From Siphonodentalium dalli (taxonomy: Eukaryota; Mollusca; Scaphopoda; Gadilida; Siphonodentaliidae): a stretch of 64,000 nt of DNA. The DNA lies in contig CP136062.1 of the NCBI GenBank assembly GCA_032622095.1, positions 2,292,001-2,356,000 on the forward strand, given 5' to 3'. Position 1 is the stretch's first letter. Each line of letters begins with the position of its first letter. A program made the translations under genes and the position numbers. Below the pieces are notes generated by a model that did not search any database, was not told the DNA's origin, and saw nothing but the letters and a program-made list of their open reading frames with translations. This document shows, piece after piece, positions 11,201 through 26,200 of this stretch.

Positions 11201-14200
11201 TCGCAGATTGCTGCTTCCAGCGGTCAAGTCGCTCAGTATAGATTTACTGGGTGTTTGCAATTGGGGGGCGTACACTGTAGAGAATAGTTTCTCAACTTTA
11301 ATAATTGAATAACATTGTAAACAAGAATATTCACCACACTGATTGATAACTTGGAGACATTAGCTCATTATATTGAGATTGTCAATCGAAGCGAGATATA
11401 CAATTTTCTCTGATAGGAACTGGAAACGGAGCGAAAGGTTGAACTAAATCGAGACGGTGATATTTGGTTCTCACTATCCACAGTTATATGTTGCTTTTAT
11501 CCAGTGAAATATATTGTAAGCTCAATCTTATGAAGAGAAATAATTTATTTTGTCCTTAAAATGTGTGAGAATCAATCAAAAGATCCGATTTACGGAACAT
11601 TTTGTTCCGTAATTTAATGATTCCGCCATTTTACATTACCAATTTTGATGCAGTAAAACACGATAAAATAACTTAATAAATTTCCTATTGTTGACGATGC
11701 GGGCTATAAAAAGCCCGCCTTGGAAAATTCTAGGCGGGCTGTAGGCTAGCAGCCCACCAGCCCGCCTTGAGATTTCCAGGCCTGAGACAGTAATACAAAA
11801 ACCGAAAACATATCGAAACGAACCGTGTATCGTACTGGCGGCATGTACCACAATGTATCGCTGCAGCCTTACTTCTCCGAAGACAAATGTGTCTTCAGCG
11901 GCGCCCATCATTATAAAACACCAAAGCCAAATTCTGGACAAACTTTGCACCCCGTTTGCCGGCTTTCTTTATATTGTTATCAGCGGTGAAAATATTTCCT
12001 GCATGTCACCCGTCATATCTGACGGGTAATCCCCTAGCACATTACCATTATATTCAACATTACCTTCACATCATCCAAAATAACCAGTGGGCCATTTACA
12101 CCAGTAACTGTTTTGTAGGCTGAAAGAAAAAAAGTTTTTTTTTTATATAATTATATAATCAATTTAAAATCTCATGAAAAGATTATTTAACTCTAACTCA
12201 TTCAACAGCAAGCCCCGGCAAATTAGGTTGTCTGGCGGCCAGCCCCCTTGAACGATGTAGTGATATTCTATTATATTATTGTCAGACAGCTACCATGTTT
12301 AGAGCCATTTTCTGGAAGAGAGCCATGGTTTCTAAGTTATTATGTCGGTCGGCATACTATTATGGTTTTTACATCATAAATATCGCCCCAGTCCATGTCA
12401 ATAGATGCATTAGTTTCTTTAATTCCAACCCATTAACGAGACCTGAGGATATCGCCAACACCGAGTTCTGTCGTTAACAATGTGACCGAACCTTGTAGTC
12501 GCGATTAATTTCTATATTGAGGTCTTTTTAGTTTATTAAAGTAATTTATATTTGGATATATATATTAGGCTATAAATGGATGTACCGGCATACATGTATG
12601 TGTGCACAACTTGCCACGAAGAAATGCTATTTGCAATTGACAATATTGGTTTGTATCAAATAATCCGAACTGCATTACAGCGTATCATGAAGTTACTTTT
12701 GCATCATTCTAATTGCATGCTTATAGGACGCTAAATATGACGTCATCTCGTTTATGACAAAAATGTCAACGTCATGTTCCAATCTGACTTGGTTTTTCAA
12801 CTTATATTGGAATAATATGATCATACGTAATTTGCACCCGCTTGTTACTGTTCATGGGATTATCGGATGAATTTTTATCTTTAGAAGCATTTGATGATAA
12901 ACCGTAATGGGAGACAAGAAAATTATATATATGTAAATAGTCACATATAACGTAAATGTGGATGTTTATCCTGCCCGTGTAATACGAGTCTCAGTTGTCT
13001 GGAATTTTGCGCCGCCGATGTAGGTTGTGACGTCATGATGTACGTCTTGATGTCGTGACGCCTTTACTGGTTTCCCCAAGTAGCAATCTTAAAAGGACCC
13101 TGCTATCTTTCAATCGGAACTTATAGTTTCTGTTTGTCGGCCTTGAACTTTGAGAATATTTCTTCGATCTTTTAGGCGGAAATACCGATAGAAAATGGAA
13201 GATAAAATATAAATGGCCAGTAAGGCCCCTAGAATCCTCTTTCGGGGCAAATAATTTTAATAATTTTATAAAATATGTAAACAAAACTTTTTCAGGCAAT
13301 TTCAGTTTTTGTTAACCAGAGCTTTTGTTTTTTAATTTACATAAATTTTTTTAAATATCTTTGGCTTTAGGAGCATGATGTTCCTACATATGATGAAGTA
13401 TAGCTAACATTTACCGCAACAATGTTTTTTTTATTTTTGCCCTGGATAATTTTGCCCAATTACACGTTTCGAGGTGGTATTAATCAATACAAAATGGCGG
13501 CTGTACCCTTGAGTTATGAATAAATTATTCTATTTTAGGTAAGTTCAATCTATTTTTAGAGTGGGCTGAAAAAGTCGATTAGTATATCTCATATCCACAT
13601 ACGTATACTCTTGGTCGCGGGCACTATATATCGAGCATTTATGATTTTAACGACATTGATTGGAAACCCCAGGTTATTAGACGAACTAATATCAAATGTC
13701 TGATCACCGAAGTTAAGCAACGTCGAACTCGGTTAGTCCTTGGATGGGTGACCGGCTTGGGATTCCGGGTGCTGCCAACTTCTGATTTGCATTGCCATAT
13801 TAAACATGTCCCAAACAGTTCACTTTGACTAAGGTGTGTTAACCCTCAGCGTTTTGCTGTACATGTATCTCCACATCGGTTGACGTGTCATGTTTAGTTT
13901 GACGCCAATCTTTTTGTGTAATGGATGGTCAGGTTGACTCACAGGGAATCCATTCATATTCATAATCGGATAATAAGTAAGGATGCAGTACTCATTGTCA
14001 TTGGACATCGCTGTAAAAATCACTCCCGTTATAGCATTATTGGAAGAAAAGTACTCGGTGTAAACCATGCGCGATTAGCGGGCATTGCATATTGCCGCTC
14101 TCCATTATTTTTTTTGACAAATGAGAAATATAATTAGGGTCGGTCGGGTTCCTGAATATAACTTTTTTATTTCCTCAGCCTAACAGAAGACAACAACAAA

Positions 14201-17200
14201 AAATTGGTGTTCATATCACAGTTGCAAATTTACACATTAAGGACATTTTCAACTAGCCAGCTGTCAAAATGATAGCCAGATATAATAGCTAAACTTTGGG
14301 ATGACCCATACCTGCTCTACTGAGATTAAAAGCCAAAAATTAATTATACCGGTATTACCGTAGGCCATAGTTGGTTGATTTTCAGTTTAGCGTTATCCGC
14401 CGCATTTCATTTTTTTGCCGAAATAATCACGCATTTTCTTAATTATCAACACACAGGTGTTTTTATCGAGCGTAAATCCTAATTTGCCGCAATCTCAGCG
14501 GAGATTTTCGGTGACCGGAAAGTTAATAAACCGGAACGTATCAATTGCATTGTGCGAATTGTGTAACTCTGGTAGTTATCGGGAATTCCGTCAGCGTTTT
14601 AAGTTTCTGAATTCGATGTATTTTTATTCCGAAGTTCGCGGTTCAATAATCATTTGATATGCTGCTTACATTGCACATCCCTGACAATTATGGACCAAAA
14701 ATCACCACAACGGACCCACATAAAACATTGAAGTCATTTCTGGACAATGTTCGTCTCGATGACGGGTCGGCGATCTCAATCACAATTACCATTTGCGAGA
14801 AAATTACCATCGAAGTTGGGAATACATGGACAGAAATGTTGACATACCGGTACTAGTAGGACAGTAGTGTTTTACATATAATATCCCTGCCTGTACTGCA
14901 TTGTCATAATTATATTACATCTTCAGGTGAGATTGCCAGTACATACTCAACGTACTGGTGACGATAATCCACAACCTGGAAGTGAAAGTGGTGCTAGTTT
15001 TCACGGCAGTAGAAATATCAATGACTTTTTGAGAGATGAATCAATCAATGCAGCCTTATTACTGGCCCAAAATGATGAAATTGAAAACCGAGCTAGAGAT
15101 ACAGGAGTTCAAAGCTACCTTGCATGGCGAAGATGTCAAATATTATGATAGTTCCACACTCGGCACTGGGAAGTTTCATGTTTGACGCAATACTTCAATG
15201 CCTCACGTCAGTAGAGGTGCTATATTATGCTTCTCAGTTGTACCCTGCATACATTGTGCAACAAAAAGAAAATTAAAAATCCACCAAGACGGCCACTACC
15301 CAATATGTACAGGTTATCAGACCAAGGGCAAACAACCTGTACATAAACGGAAGCGAACACATATTAACTGAAATAAGCGTTTTTTTTCTGTGAAGTCTAC
15401 AGTAGTGCTCAAAGTTAGTGACCCTAATTAACCACAACAGAATTATGGTAAATTTTTCAGGATTTAGTCGGAAATACATGTATGGCTTGTTGCCATTCAT
15501 CGAAAAGCTCTCGCTCTCTTTCCGACTAAATCCTGAAAAAATTGCCATAATTCTGTTGTGGTTAAAAGGCCACTTACTTTGAGCCCTACTTTACAATGAC
15601 TACAAATGTCAGAACAAGTTATATTACACCAAGTGCATTGTGCATGTATGTTCACTTTAGATTTGAATTGTTTTATTAAAGTTGACATGTAGAGCTGAAA
15701 CGGTTAGACGGTTAACCGGTTAGCATCCGGTTAGCGACGTGACCGGTTAGAAAAAAATGAACCGGACGTAACCGCATCCCGTTGTCAGTTGAATGTGAAC
15801 GTGAATAATCCTCAAAATATTAGGTTAAATGATGCAAAACTAATACTAAATCCCGTGTCACCGATAGTAGAGAGCAATGCAAGCATTAATTGGTACACAC
15901 GGTAGTATCAGATACTTAGTAGCAATTCTCGAACTGTCTGGAAGTGTCGGCGACCTTCAATCAATTCCGACCCTTTGAAGTTTTCTTCCGACAAAAGCAC
16001 GTGTGCAGTCACTGTGTATCAAGTCTGAATGCACACAAGGAAGTGACAACGTAAAAGTGGCGTTGTGTGACAATGCGTGCTTTCGTAACTTAATAGTTAA
16101 TACTGCACGAAGCAACATGGATTCAAATTGGAACCACACCACGACATACTATATATAAAACTGTTTTACAGTGGGGTTTATAAAAACTATGTAAGTCGAC
16201 AAAGTTTGAAGATTGAGATCAGCTGCACAATGTCTTCACTCTTCCCGTTCTTCCTCCCTGTTGTGATTTAATATGATCAATTCAATTGAGTGACCAAACA
16301 GACATCGTAGTTGAAGCAACCCAAAACTTCTTCAATAATCTTCCCTTTTATCAAGGAAATTGATGCTCCATGCTACTCTGTAACTGGTTGTGACTGTGGG
16401 ACTAATTAACACTCAATTTGGCAGTAATTGCTATATGTTAAGTGATTGCATACTAAAACCGAAACCGAAACGTAAATTATATAACCTCCCAAAACTAGTG
16501 TCCGCTATATCATGATACCGACGAATAGCTCGAATACTGAATAGGACTGCGAGTCTGACCTAACTGACCTTCCTTTTTGTTCTCTAGTTATTATTTTCTT
16601 GTCTTTATATATAATGCATTGGAGGATATACCAATGATGATAATGATATATTACAGATCTTTAATATATAGTTTTGTTACTCGTTTTACCAATACCCATA
16701 CTATTTTACTCGTTTTACAAATGCCCAAACATATGCTGATCACGGCAAATAAGCGATCTCTCCTGCCATTCACAAATTCACTTGCTCATTCCCCATCACG
16801 AGAGCCAGCAAAAGAACAGTGAATGCGTGTTTTTGAATATCGTTAAATGCCGTGAATAAGGTCTTTATTTCAGCTACTACTTCTCACCTAGGTTTGTCCC
16901 TGGAGCATGGCACAATGTCGACATAATTAGTGTGAGAGAAGTCCGCTAGAAATTTAGCGGTTAACCGGTTGAAATCCGGTTAACCCCGATGGTTAACCGG
17001 TTAGAAGAATGGGTCAACCGTTTCTGCTCTATTGACATGTTTGGTATTTGATCTATTTATAAAATAAAAATATAAAATGTCTTCACAATTGTTTATCTTT
17101 GCCACTGATACAAAATGGCCATAACATAGTATAACACTGATTAAACAAAGCAATGAAATCATATCATAGAATGATTCAAACCACAGTCCGATAATTTAGT

Positions 17201-20200
17201 AATAATCAATAATTAATAATCACCTCATTTCGCAATTTGTTCTAAAATGCTAGAGTAACGCTAAACTGAAAATCAACCAACTATGGCCTTATGTTCTCTT
17301 TATATCACTGCGACGCCAGGTTTCATTTGCGAAGCGTTTTCTGTCGTCTCACGGAAAGCGCCATGTCCAAAAAACGGCAGTAGGTAGGATACTGCCATAT
17401 TACTGTGCCAACGACCTTGGCCTTGGTGGCATGTGATAACCCAATAAGATAGTTTTTCCCCTTGCTATTGTAGTCGAAGTCTTGTTTCTGTAGAGTAGAA
17501 GGTGAAGGTTATCACCCTCTATAATATTGTGGCAGTATCCTACCTACTGCCGTGTTTTTTTGACATGGCGATTGCCGTGAGACGACAGAAAATGCTTCGC
17601 AAATGAAACCTGGCGTCGCGGTGATATAATAATAAAGAGAACATAAGGTAATATAGTCAATGCGATGCTAAATATAAGTCACAGGCTGTCAGATTGATGT
17701 ATAGAATGTCAGCTAACTGGGACCTTGGCTAACTGGGACCTTGGGCTAACTGGGACCTTGGCTAACTTGGACCATGACCAACTGGGACCTTGGCTAACTG
17801 GGACCTTTGGCTAACTGGGACCTTGGTTATATTTATTACATATATTAGTAGAATAGAACATTGATAATATAATATTGTTTGTTTTATTTATGTTATTGCT
17901 TCAAAAATGTTTTAGATTTGTTTCAACCTGACTTACCCTTTACCCAACAGAACGGCCCTGTGCCAATGCATTCTCTTATATATGCGAGTCGACCATAGGT
18001 TGCCTCGCATATATAAGAGAATGCATTGGCTTAACACATTAAAAATTATAAAATTGTTAAAGAATGTAAGAAAAAATGGTAAAAAGTGTTAAAAAAAGAT
18101 TTTTTTTAGGCCAATGCATTCTCTTATATATGCGAGGCGACCTATGGTCGACTCGCATATATAAGAGAATGCATTGGCACAGGGCTAACTGTAACTATCA
18201 CAATGTGGTCAAGGAGACGGTTCCAATGATATCCATATTTGTATGGTTCTATTGAGACAGACCGAAGATATTTTAGGCTGTTGAAGCTTTATTTGGCCGG
18301 TTTTGGCCGGTTTGTTGGGTAAAGGGTTAATACAAAAAGTGCCAAGGCATGGTACATAGACGGAACTTTTCATGTTGTGGACAAGCCTTTTAGTCAACTG
18401 TTATCTATCCATGCCTTTGTGAGATCTGGTCCCAACTTGAAGCAGCTACCGTTGTGCTTCATTTTAATGTCTAGAAAGACCAAGCTTGACTACAAGAAGG
18501 TAAGCTATATTTTAAATCAAATAAATAAAAATCAAATAATAAAAAATATATATATATATAATTTGATGAATGAATTTAAATATTTATTATTATTGATTTA
18601 CAAAATACAAATGAATTTAAAGATTTATTGTTATTGATTTACAAATTTACAAAATAATGAATAATAAATAAATAATGAAGCAGAATTAATAAAGAGCAGA
18701 ATTACTAAATGTCAAAATTTCAAATCAACTATAATTTATTTTCAGGTTTTCGAAGCCGTGTTAACACACCTTCCTTCAGCGAGAGTGACAACGTTCGTGC
18801 TCGACTTTGAGGCTGGATTAATGTTAACATTTCATTTGTTTTTAACTTTCTCATGACTTAATAAAAATTGATTTTAATGAAATGATTAATAATATATCTG
18901 AAGGTCCCAGTTAGCCAAGGTCCCAGTTAGCCAGAAGGTCCCAGTTAGCCAAGGTCCCAGTTAGCCTAGTCTGAATACATACTGTCTAATTACATTGACA
19001 GTATGAAGTTCCAAGAGCCTGTGACACATCGCGCAAGATCGCGACAGGAATAGCAAAGATAATATAGCCATTTATAGGCATATGCATCTATAAATACGCT
19101 AACGCCGCATATCATTATCATCAGTGGCATGTAATCTCAAAGAATATTGAAACAAACCATGTGTTTTTCTGTTTGTATCTTGGAAGAAATAACTTGATTA
19201 AAACCTACACATTCCGAGAGGATGCGTTCGCCATCTTTTGGGCGGAGGAACCCTTGACAACTGGTTCAGGCATGCGCAGTCAATGCGTAAAGAGTAATGC
19301 AAAAGTGAAATCGACCGAAACGGAAGAATAAATATTCAACATTCCGGAAAACGACAAAACCTCGCCATAACTTATCAACCGGGCTCATTCTTTGGCACTT
19401 GTTGATTCTTCTTCGTAGCCCTCTACACGATGTTATAAGCAGAGGGCGAACCCATCAAACGGCGTCGAACTGCACTTACTCCAACACAGAATCCAAAGAC
19501 CTTCCATAGATGAATGCAATTATTTATAATATAAGAGATAAAACCTTCATCAGCTATTTCCTGGATGCAAATGAAATCCAAACAGAGCAATATAATAAGA
19601 TGTTAAATTAACTTTAAAATTTCTATCCCCATGAAAATATCATTCACTTTATCTCCCAGTTGGCTATATAATTCCAATATGACGTGTACACGCTCTTTAA
19701 ACTGGTTTAAGTCTTCAGTTGACTTTAATTCATTGTCTAAATCATCAATTCCAAACTTTATCTATACGTTAAATATAAAAGTGTCAGTTGATGGTATAAT
19801 ACACTCACCCGACTGTACATAGCGGTTTGGTGTGTATGTTGGGGGTGTTAATGTGTATAAAATTTGATGCCAAGAATTTATTTAGTGACATTTGTGAACA
19901 AGTTTCGAAGTAGTGAAGTGAAATTTTGTTCTCAATGGAAACCAACTTAATTTTATTCCGTGATCCAAATAAATTTTACTTCAGTTCTACCTGGATGCAA
20001 AGAAAGTTAGTTATACAGCATCCAATCATTTAAAGGTACTGAATCTGATCAAACGATTCCCATACAACAACAACAACATTTCTTCAATATATGCTTTAAT
20101 TATCAGAACCGATTAATTACAACAAACTATTGCTAACCGCTGTCAATTATGATAAATAATTTCCCAAAACGTGTTATTTATCAACACTGTGTTCAACGAA

Positions 20201-23200
20201 ATACGACCGTATAATGACGACATTTGACCGTATTACCACTTGATTTTAGATTTATCCATCTTTATCCGCAATTTGGTCCGAAACCGTCTTCTCGTCGACT
20301 TTTTTGCCAGGGCCACTAAACGTACCGGTGGTGAAAAAAAAATAGATTTCAAAAATCGATATCTGATCACTGAGCTTTGATGGGTGGATTCGTCCACTCG
20401 AATGAAATATTTGCGAGCGATGTCTCCTATGACCTGTATACGTCCCTACCAGAATATAATAAACATCAACATTCACAAGTCATTTGCAAATTACTGCTAT
20501 GTGGCAAATCCGTTGGGATTTTAAGCGTTTTTGTACTAAATATCAATTGACTATTAGTTCCTTAAGGACATAGGCTACTTATTAAACTAAATTATATGAA
20601 AATTTCCCACTAAGGCCAAACAAAAAAAGTATTTTGATTCTCGGGCAATTTTTTTTGAGAATCGATGAGGGAGCGAGGGTTTTATTTTTATTTTTTATTT
20701 TTGTTATGGGGATAATGCCCATAGATAGCATGGGTTATTATACCTTCCCAGGTTAAGAAAATGTAAGGAGAACATTGTTTTGTATAAACTAATGTATTCC
20801 ACTATACAGAATTACCAATTATCACAGCGTACAGCGTACCCATTCATCAAATCTAAATAAAGAATGACATAAATATGACATTGTACTATCCTACATCATA
20901 TAGCCTATTATAGGATTTACCAGAATGATATATATATACAATGTATATTTCAAATTACTATTGTTGATATATATGAAATATGTATGTACCTTTTATAGTA
21001 TATACATGTATCTATTTATATCTATCTATATACTTTAATATTTATCCATCTATACTATAGTAACTATACATGCTAGCCATAAAAACTTCAAATATTATTA
21101 TATTAAACCAGCAAACACATCGCCAATACTTGGGGTTTGGGCAGCTTGTGGTGACAATATACCTGGTAGTTATCTTGCCTAGTGTCTGTTTTTTGAATAC
21201 TAACACATACACCATTGTATGTCTATACAGACTATAATATTCGATGTTTGAAACAAATAATTTATGTTTTCTAGTTTCCTATTTTCGTGTTTTCATTTGA
21301 CAGCTTCGGTCAAATTGAAATTCGTAATAAAATGGTTCAACGAGGGCCATTTTTCCAGACGAGGCTATGCCTGAGAATCAAAACCTTTTTTTTTTTGGCC
21401 TAATTAATAAGAATGTTTCTGCACTTTATTGTATTATTTGTTTCATCTGTCTGTTTTCTGCTTTTATTTTCTGAACATCGTTTCAAATTATTAATAGACT
21501 ATTCCAATGTCTATTTTTATTACTGGACGGAAGAATCAGTTTAGTATAGAAAGGGTTACAGAAAAAATATGATATCTTCAATATACGCGAACATAAGTAT
21601 GATCCTTCTGTCTGTTTTGAAGCGATACACTATATTAAGTTTTTAACCATGCATCGTTGATAATACTTGTGCATTGAAATATCTGCATTATTAGTGGCAA
21701 TAATGAACAACGAAGTGAAACACATATACATATAGCCTACATATTAATTTATTTGGTACGTAATTATATAAAACTAACTCGTGTGTTTTTGGAAACATCC
21801 TATATATTGATATTAAATGAATTTGGAATACTTTCACCAAATTGAACATGCAATAGCACACGGCACAGTCGTTCAGACGATTCGTCGACCAATTTAACAA
21901 TCCAGTGGATTATGATAATAAACATCATAATAAAATAATATTTATTATGTATTATTATCCTGCCGATATATATATACGGGGTACATATATACGCTAGTAT
22001 TTCCAAAATGTAATACATATATACATACACCCTCACAGGCACACCCCCCCCCCCCCCCCCCCCCCCACACACATATATATTTATTCACTTTTATCCTCGA
22101 TGTGAAAATGTTCGGACCAATTGTCTCAGCATGAATATTGTCTACAGAACGACTGTGTGATTTTAATTGCAAATGATGTCCAACTCTATGGAAATATATT
22201 CTTATTGTTACAGAAATTAGAAATGCATATATAGGCAGGTCTTGACAGTTTACACTGGCAGTTAGTGTTACCCCTATGACTATTTGGTAGATACAATCCG
22301 GCTAGCGCACGAGATCCATAGTCATGGGGCACATGAGTTTCTATGGATTTCCCATAGGGATGAATCAACAACACATACAACTGGGTGCAGTTCTAGATCG
22401 TTCAATCTTTACCAAAATGTATACGAATGGGGTGTATGTATGGAGAAAATGAAGAAATGAAGCCCTAAAACGAGACAATAACATATTCTTAATGTCTGCC
22501 CTATGCTTTACGTAACAGCTAATACATGTATTTATGACCATTCTGTACTAATTAAACTAAATGACATAATACACAGCAACACTATATGCTCCAACCGAGA
22601 GACTTTAAAGGAATTAGTCTGTCAAAAAAAAAAATTAACGTCATAATACTAATAATATATGTCTAACAGACCCATTTCGCCAAGCAAATTCAAAATCGAG
22701 CAGAGAGTATTTTTATTATTATGATATTTAAAAAATCGCGGAAATATCCGAAGTGCGATCACATGACCACACCGCGGTCATCTGCATAGACGCATACCGG
22801 TGACAGCAGTGGGTGGAGCTTGAAATAATTCCGCCAATCGCGAAACGAGTTGATAAATTACTATAAAATATTTGGCCGTTTAATAACCAAGGCATTTACG
22901 ATCACGGAATAAAACTGTTTGAATGTGCCGAATTATTCACTATAATGTTGAATCATTCGCTAGAATGTTGAATTATATAACGAATAATGATGGCTAAAAT
23001 GCACTTTGAGGCGATAAAAGTTGGGTGAAATGAGATTCATTTATGCGGAAATGCAATTAGCGGGCGGAATTTCGTGCGAAACTAATTTAATTGTTTCTGA
23101 AAGAATACAAGTTAGGTCATATAACTTATATAACTTCTTCTTCGTTGTACATATGGTACACATTTCGGAATATATAGTTTACGCACTAGTGTCATTCCGT

Positions 23201-26200
23201 TGTGCGCTATATACAAATGGGATGTGACTAAAAGGGTGATGATGGCTTATATGGCTTATATTCGTCATAATAATTTTCCTGTCTGTTTCTTCACACGAAA
23301 CATTTTGTGTGGAAAAGTGCACGACTGTGAACAGCCTTGCTAAAATCCTTCCAATCAAGATCGATAAGTGCGTAAACAAAATAATTCACTCGAATACACC
23401 ACTGTATGTCGAAACTACAATAATTATTAATTAGGCTGCAGTTTGGCATAACGACATTTTTTTTTTAATTGAAGGCTAGTCTGGCATTGTTTTTAAGTTT
23501 GTGTTTGTTGTTCGATATTCGTTTTTTTTTTCGTTTTATTTTACGTTTTGATGGCAGATATCAACTTTTTCTAGAGAGGATTTTTTTAATTGTTAGCCTA
23601 GAAAAAATCCAATGATTGCCTCTAATAAAGAGCGTCCATGTTTTCGTCACTGCATAAACAATAAAGAGCGTTTTCAATTATGAACATGCTCTATTTCGAT
23701 ATGTCATGGGTGATTTTGTATGTGGTATTGTGACATTTAGATATAAAGAGCGTCCATGCTTCCTTCTCCCAAAAGCGATAGACAATAAAGAGCGTTCTAA
23801 ATTACGCGATGTGTTGTCTTTTTGGAGGTAATTAATAATGGATAGCTAGCCCGCCCACAATGGAACATACTACATCTACTATAGGCATCTTGGCATATGT
23901 GGAGATGACAGACACTCCGGATATTTATATCGAAAGTAAAACAAACAAAAAAACAAAAACGCCGAAATAGAGTTAACATTATCCAGTGTATTCAATATGG
24001 GGTATTTTACAGTGCAAACAAGTTCGCGACTGACACTGGTGATTAGTCACTGAGTGATTTCAAATCACCGAGTGAATACCAATACTGCCATCTATTCACC
24101 GGCATGTTATTAATGGCTACAAAAAAACATTCTAGGCGCTACTATGTTCACATAGTTATTGTCTTCTATTCCAGATAAATGACCAAAGCGCCCACACTAT
24201 CTGTATTAATTAGATAACACATTGAATAGCGACTTAATCTATACACCAAACGCGCACATACGACTGCGCATTTTAGTATCGGATGACTTACAATTACGTC
24301 ATCGTAGTCAGCATAATACACTCCGGCTTCGAATCTGTCTTTTTTAATTTGTTCTCCCACAACTACGTCACGGAAATCTCCGAATACCGGTGGCGGTATT
24401 ATTTATTTATTTTACGGGTTATTTATTAAGCGATCGGAATGGGACTTGGATCATTTTAATCACAACAGGGAAGGCTTTCCGATTGCGTTTTGTAGTTTCT
24501 AGACCGGATACATCCTTTAATATATACTTGTTTCTTTAACATTACGAGTTAGAACTGCATTATTTTATAATATACAACACTAAGTGAACATATGACACAT
24601 ATAACAATTATGACTGACTGGACTTATGTTGTCTTTGAATACCTTATTATTTTACCTTTAAATAAGTGTTCAAACCACTTTAGATCTATAGTACTTATTT
24701 ACTTTTACCACTTATTGACATACCACAACTTTATTATTAATATTAGATTGAATATTAATATAAATTGTACTTACCATTTCGGAATGATTTGAGGTTTTAT
24801 TATTTGAACATATATTTTATGGGCACATATTTTAGCGTGCTTCCTCCCCAAAGATATTTACGGGAAGAAAGTATCATTCTAAATCCCGGGGATTATAATT
24901 AGATTATTAAAACTTATTTAGAACTGGGCTTGTTTACTTTGTAAATGGGATTCACTTACCAAGTATAGAGCATAATTAGAAGGACTACACAGAGTGGCGG
25001 GAAAAATATTAAAGGTACATATTAACCTGAGTATGGGTTTTTAACCCTGCCACATTAGTATAGTGGACCCCCATGTAAATCTTACAGCCACTGGCACGTC
25101 ACTGCTTAATAGCTTACCCGTTGGTTATTAATTACTACAAGTTCTGAAACACCCATCCGTGTTCGCAAGACTTTATTCAGTTAAATGTGTTTATAATAAT
25201 ATATACATGAACTAGATCCCACCCACATTTCGGACAAAATTCGGATCATAACGTCGGACTTAACTTTAGGATTATCTTAAAACACATCACACCAGTCTTA
25301 ATTTTAAGACCATCTTATTAGTTAAGACCTTGTTCGTAAAACGCATTTACGACTGAAGTTTGAACTTATGACGATCTTAAGTCCCAACTATGTCATATTA
25401 AGTAGCCTTCATGAAACTGGGTCCCTGAATAACTGAGCTGAGTGTTCGAATTCACTTTAAACTTGAACACCAAGTTACCCCGTTTTTGTGCTTGAGACAA
25501 AACATTTAAGTCACATATCGTCTCTATCTTTTATCCGCTACTTGGCATTGCCTTTGTTCCGCCTCCGATTCCGGATTTTGTGTTGTGTGTCAACCGATAC
25601 AACTTCCGCAGAAATATTGGGTCGTGTTACTTTTAAAATTACACGGTAAAAAATGGATTTTTGTTAAATAAACACACTAAATGCAGTGGAACTTGATGTT
25701 CGTCACCTATTATGGCAAAACGTTAGGTATTTCAAGGTAACTACCGCTCGGATTTCAACAGAATGCCTGATATTTATGTTTAATGAACCAATATATATCT
25801 CGACGGGAAAGAACTGACAAACAACTCCAGGCGTAATATGACAATAATGGAGACCCCAGGCTACAGTTAGCCTGACTTGAGGTCCCAGTTAGCCAAGGTC
25901 CCAGTTAGCCAAGGTCCCAGTTAGCTGGATACCGATGTATATAATAGTCATAATAACAATGTACCGTATCTTGAGATCGCAATGATCGATAAGTTATCGG
26001 ATAACGTGTTTACCGTTTCCCATTTTCGAGTGAAATAGTTATAAATAACAATTTATAGGTCAAATCACTAATTCCTTAGATGCAATCCTTGTGCTTTTAT
26101 TATGTTTCTATTTGTAAATATTTATTATTACTATTATTTATTATCATTCTGACAAACTCCTGTGTCACACTCACAGTATGTCACTATGTGCAGAACTGTC

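Larger units (their letters stand above)
14355..17292. mobile_element. TIR-bounded DNA element, about 2.9 kb, with two nested insertions
   Basis: GGCCATAGTTGGTTGATTTTC plus AGTTTAGCGTTA at the left is repeated inverted at 17258-17292, giving 33-bp termini. The interior holds ORFs at 14457-15148, a family C fold-back (15398-15592) and a hAT element (15690-17031). The duplication at the ends is unclear (TA or TTA). The superfamily is not assigned. Confidence 0.6.
17709..18970. mobile_element. MULE-type DNA transposon remnant with tandem-repeat ends
   Basis: The left end is about six copies of CTAACTGGGACCTTGG (17709-17830). The right end is the inverse, AAGGTCCCAGTTAGCC, repeated about four times (18903-18966). 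Between them lie transposase exons (18323-18499 and 18746-18823) and an inserted MITE (17933-18330). Long ends made of internal tandem repeats are known for fold-back-like and some MULE elements. A solo tract of the same unit lies at 25880-25925. Confidence 0.65.

Noticed and set aside
11636-11950. 104-codon minus ORF in intron 2
   Set aside because: No recognisable domain, and it overlaps the hairpin-ended repeat.
13655-13800. Functional 5S rRNA gene
   Set aside because: The 5' third of the molecule is missing.
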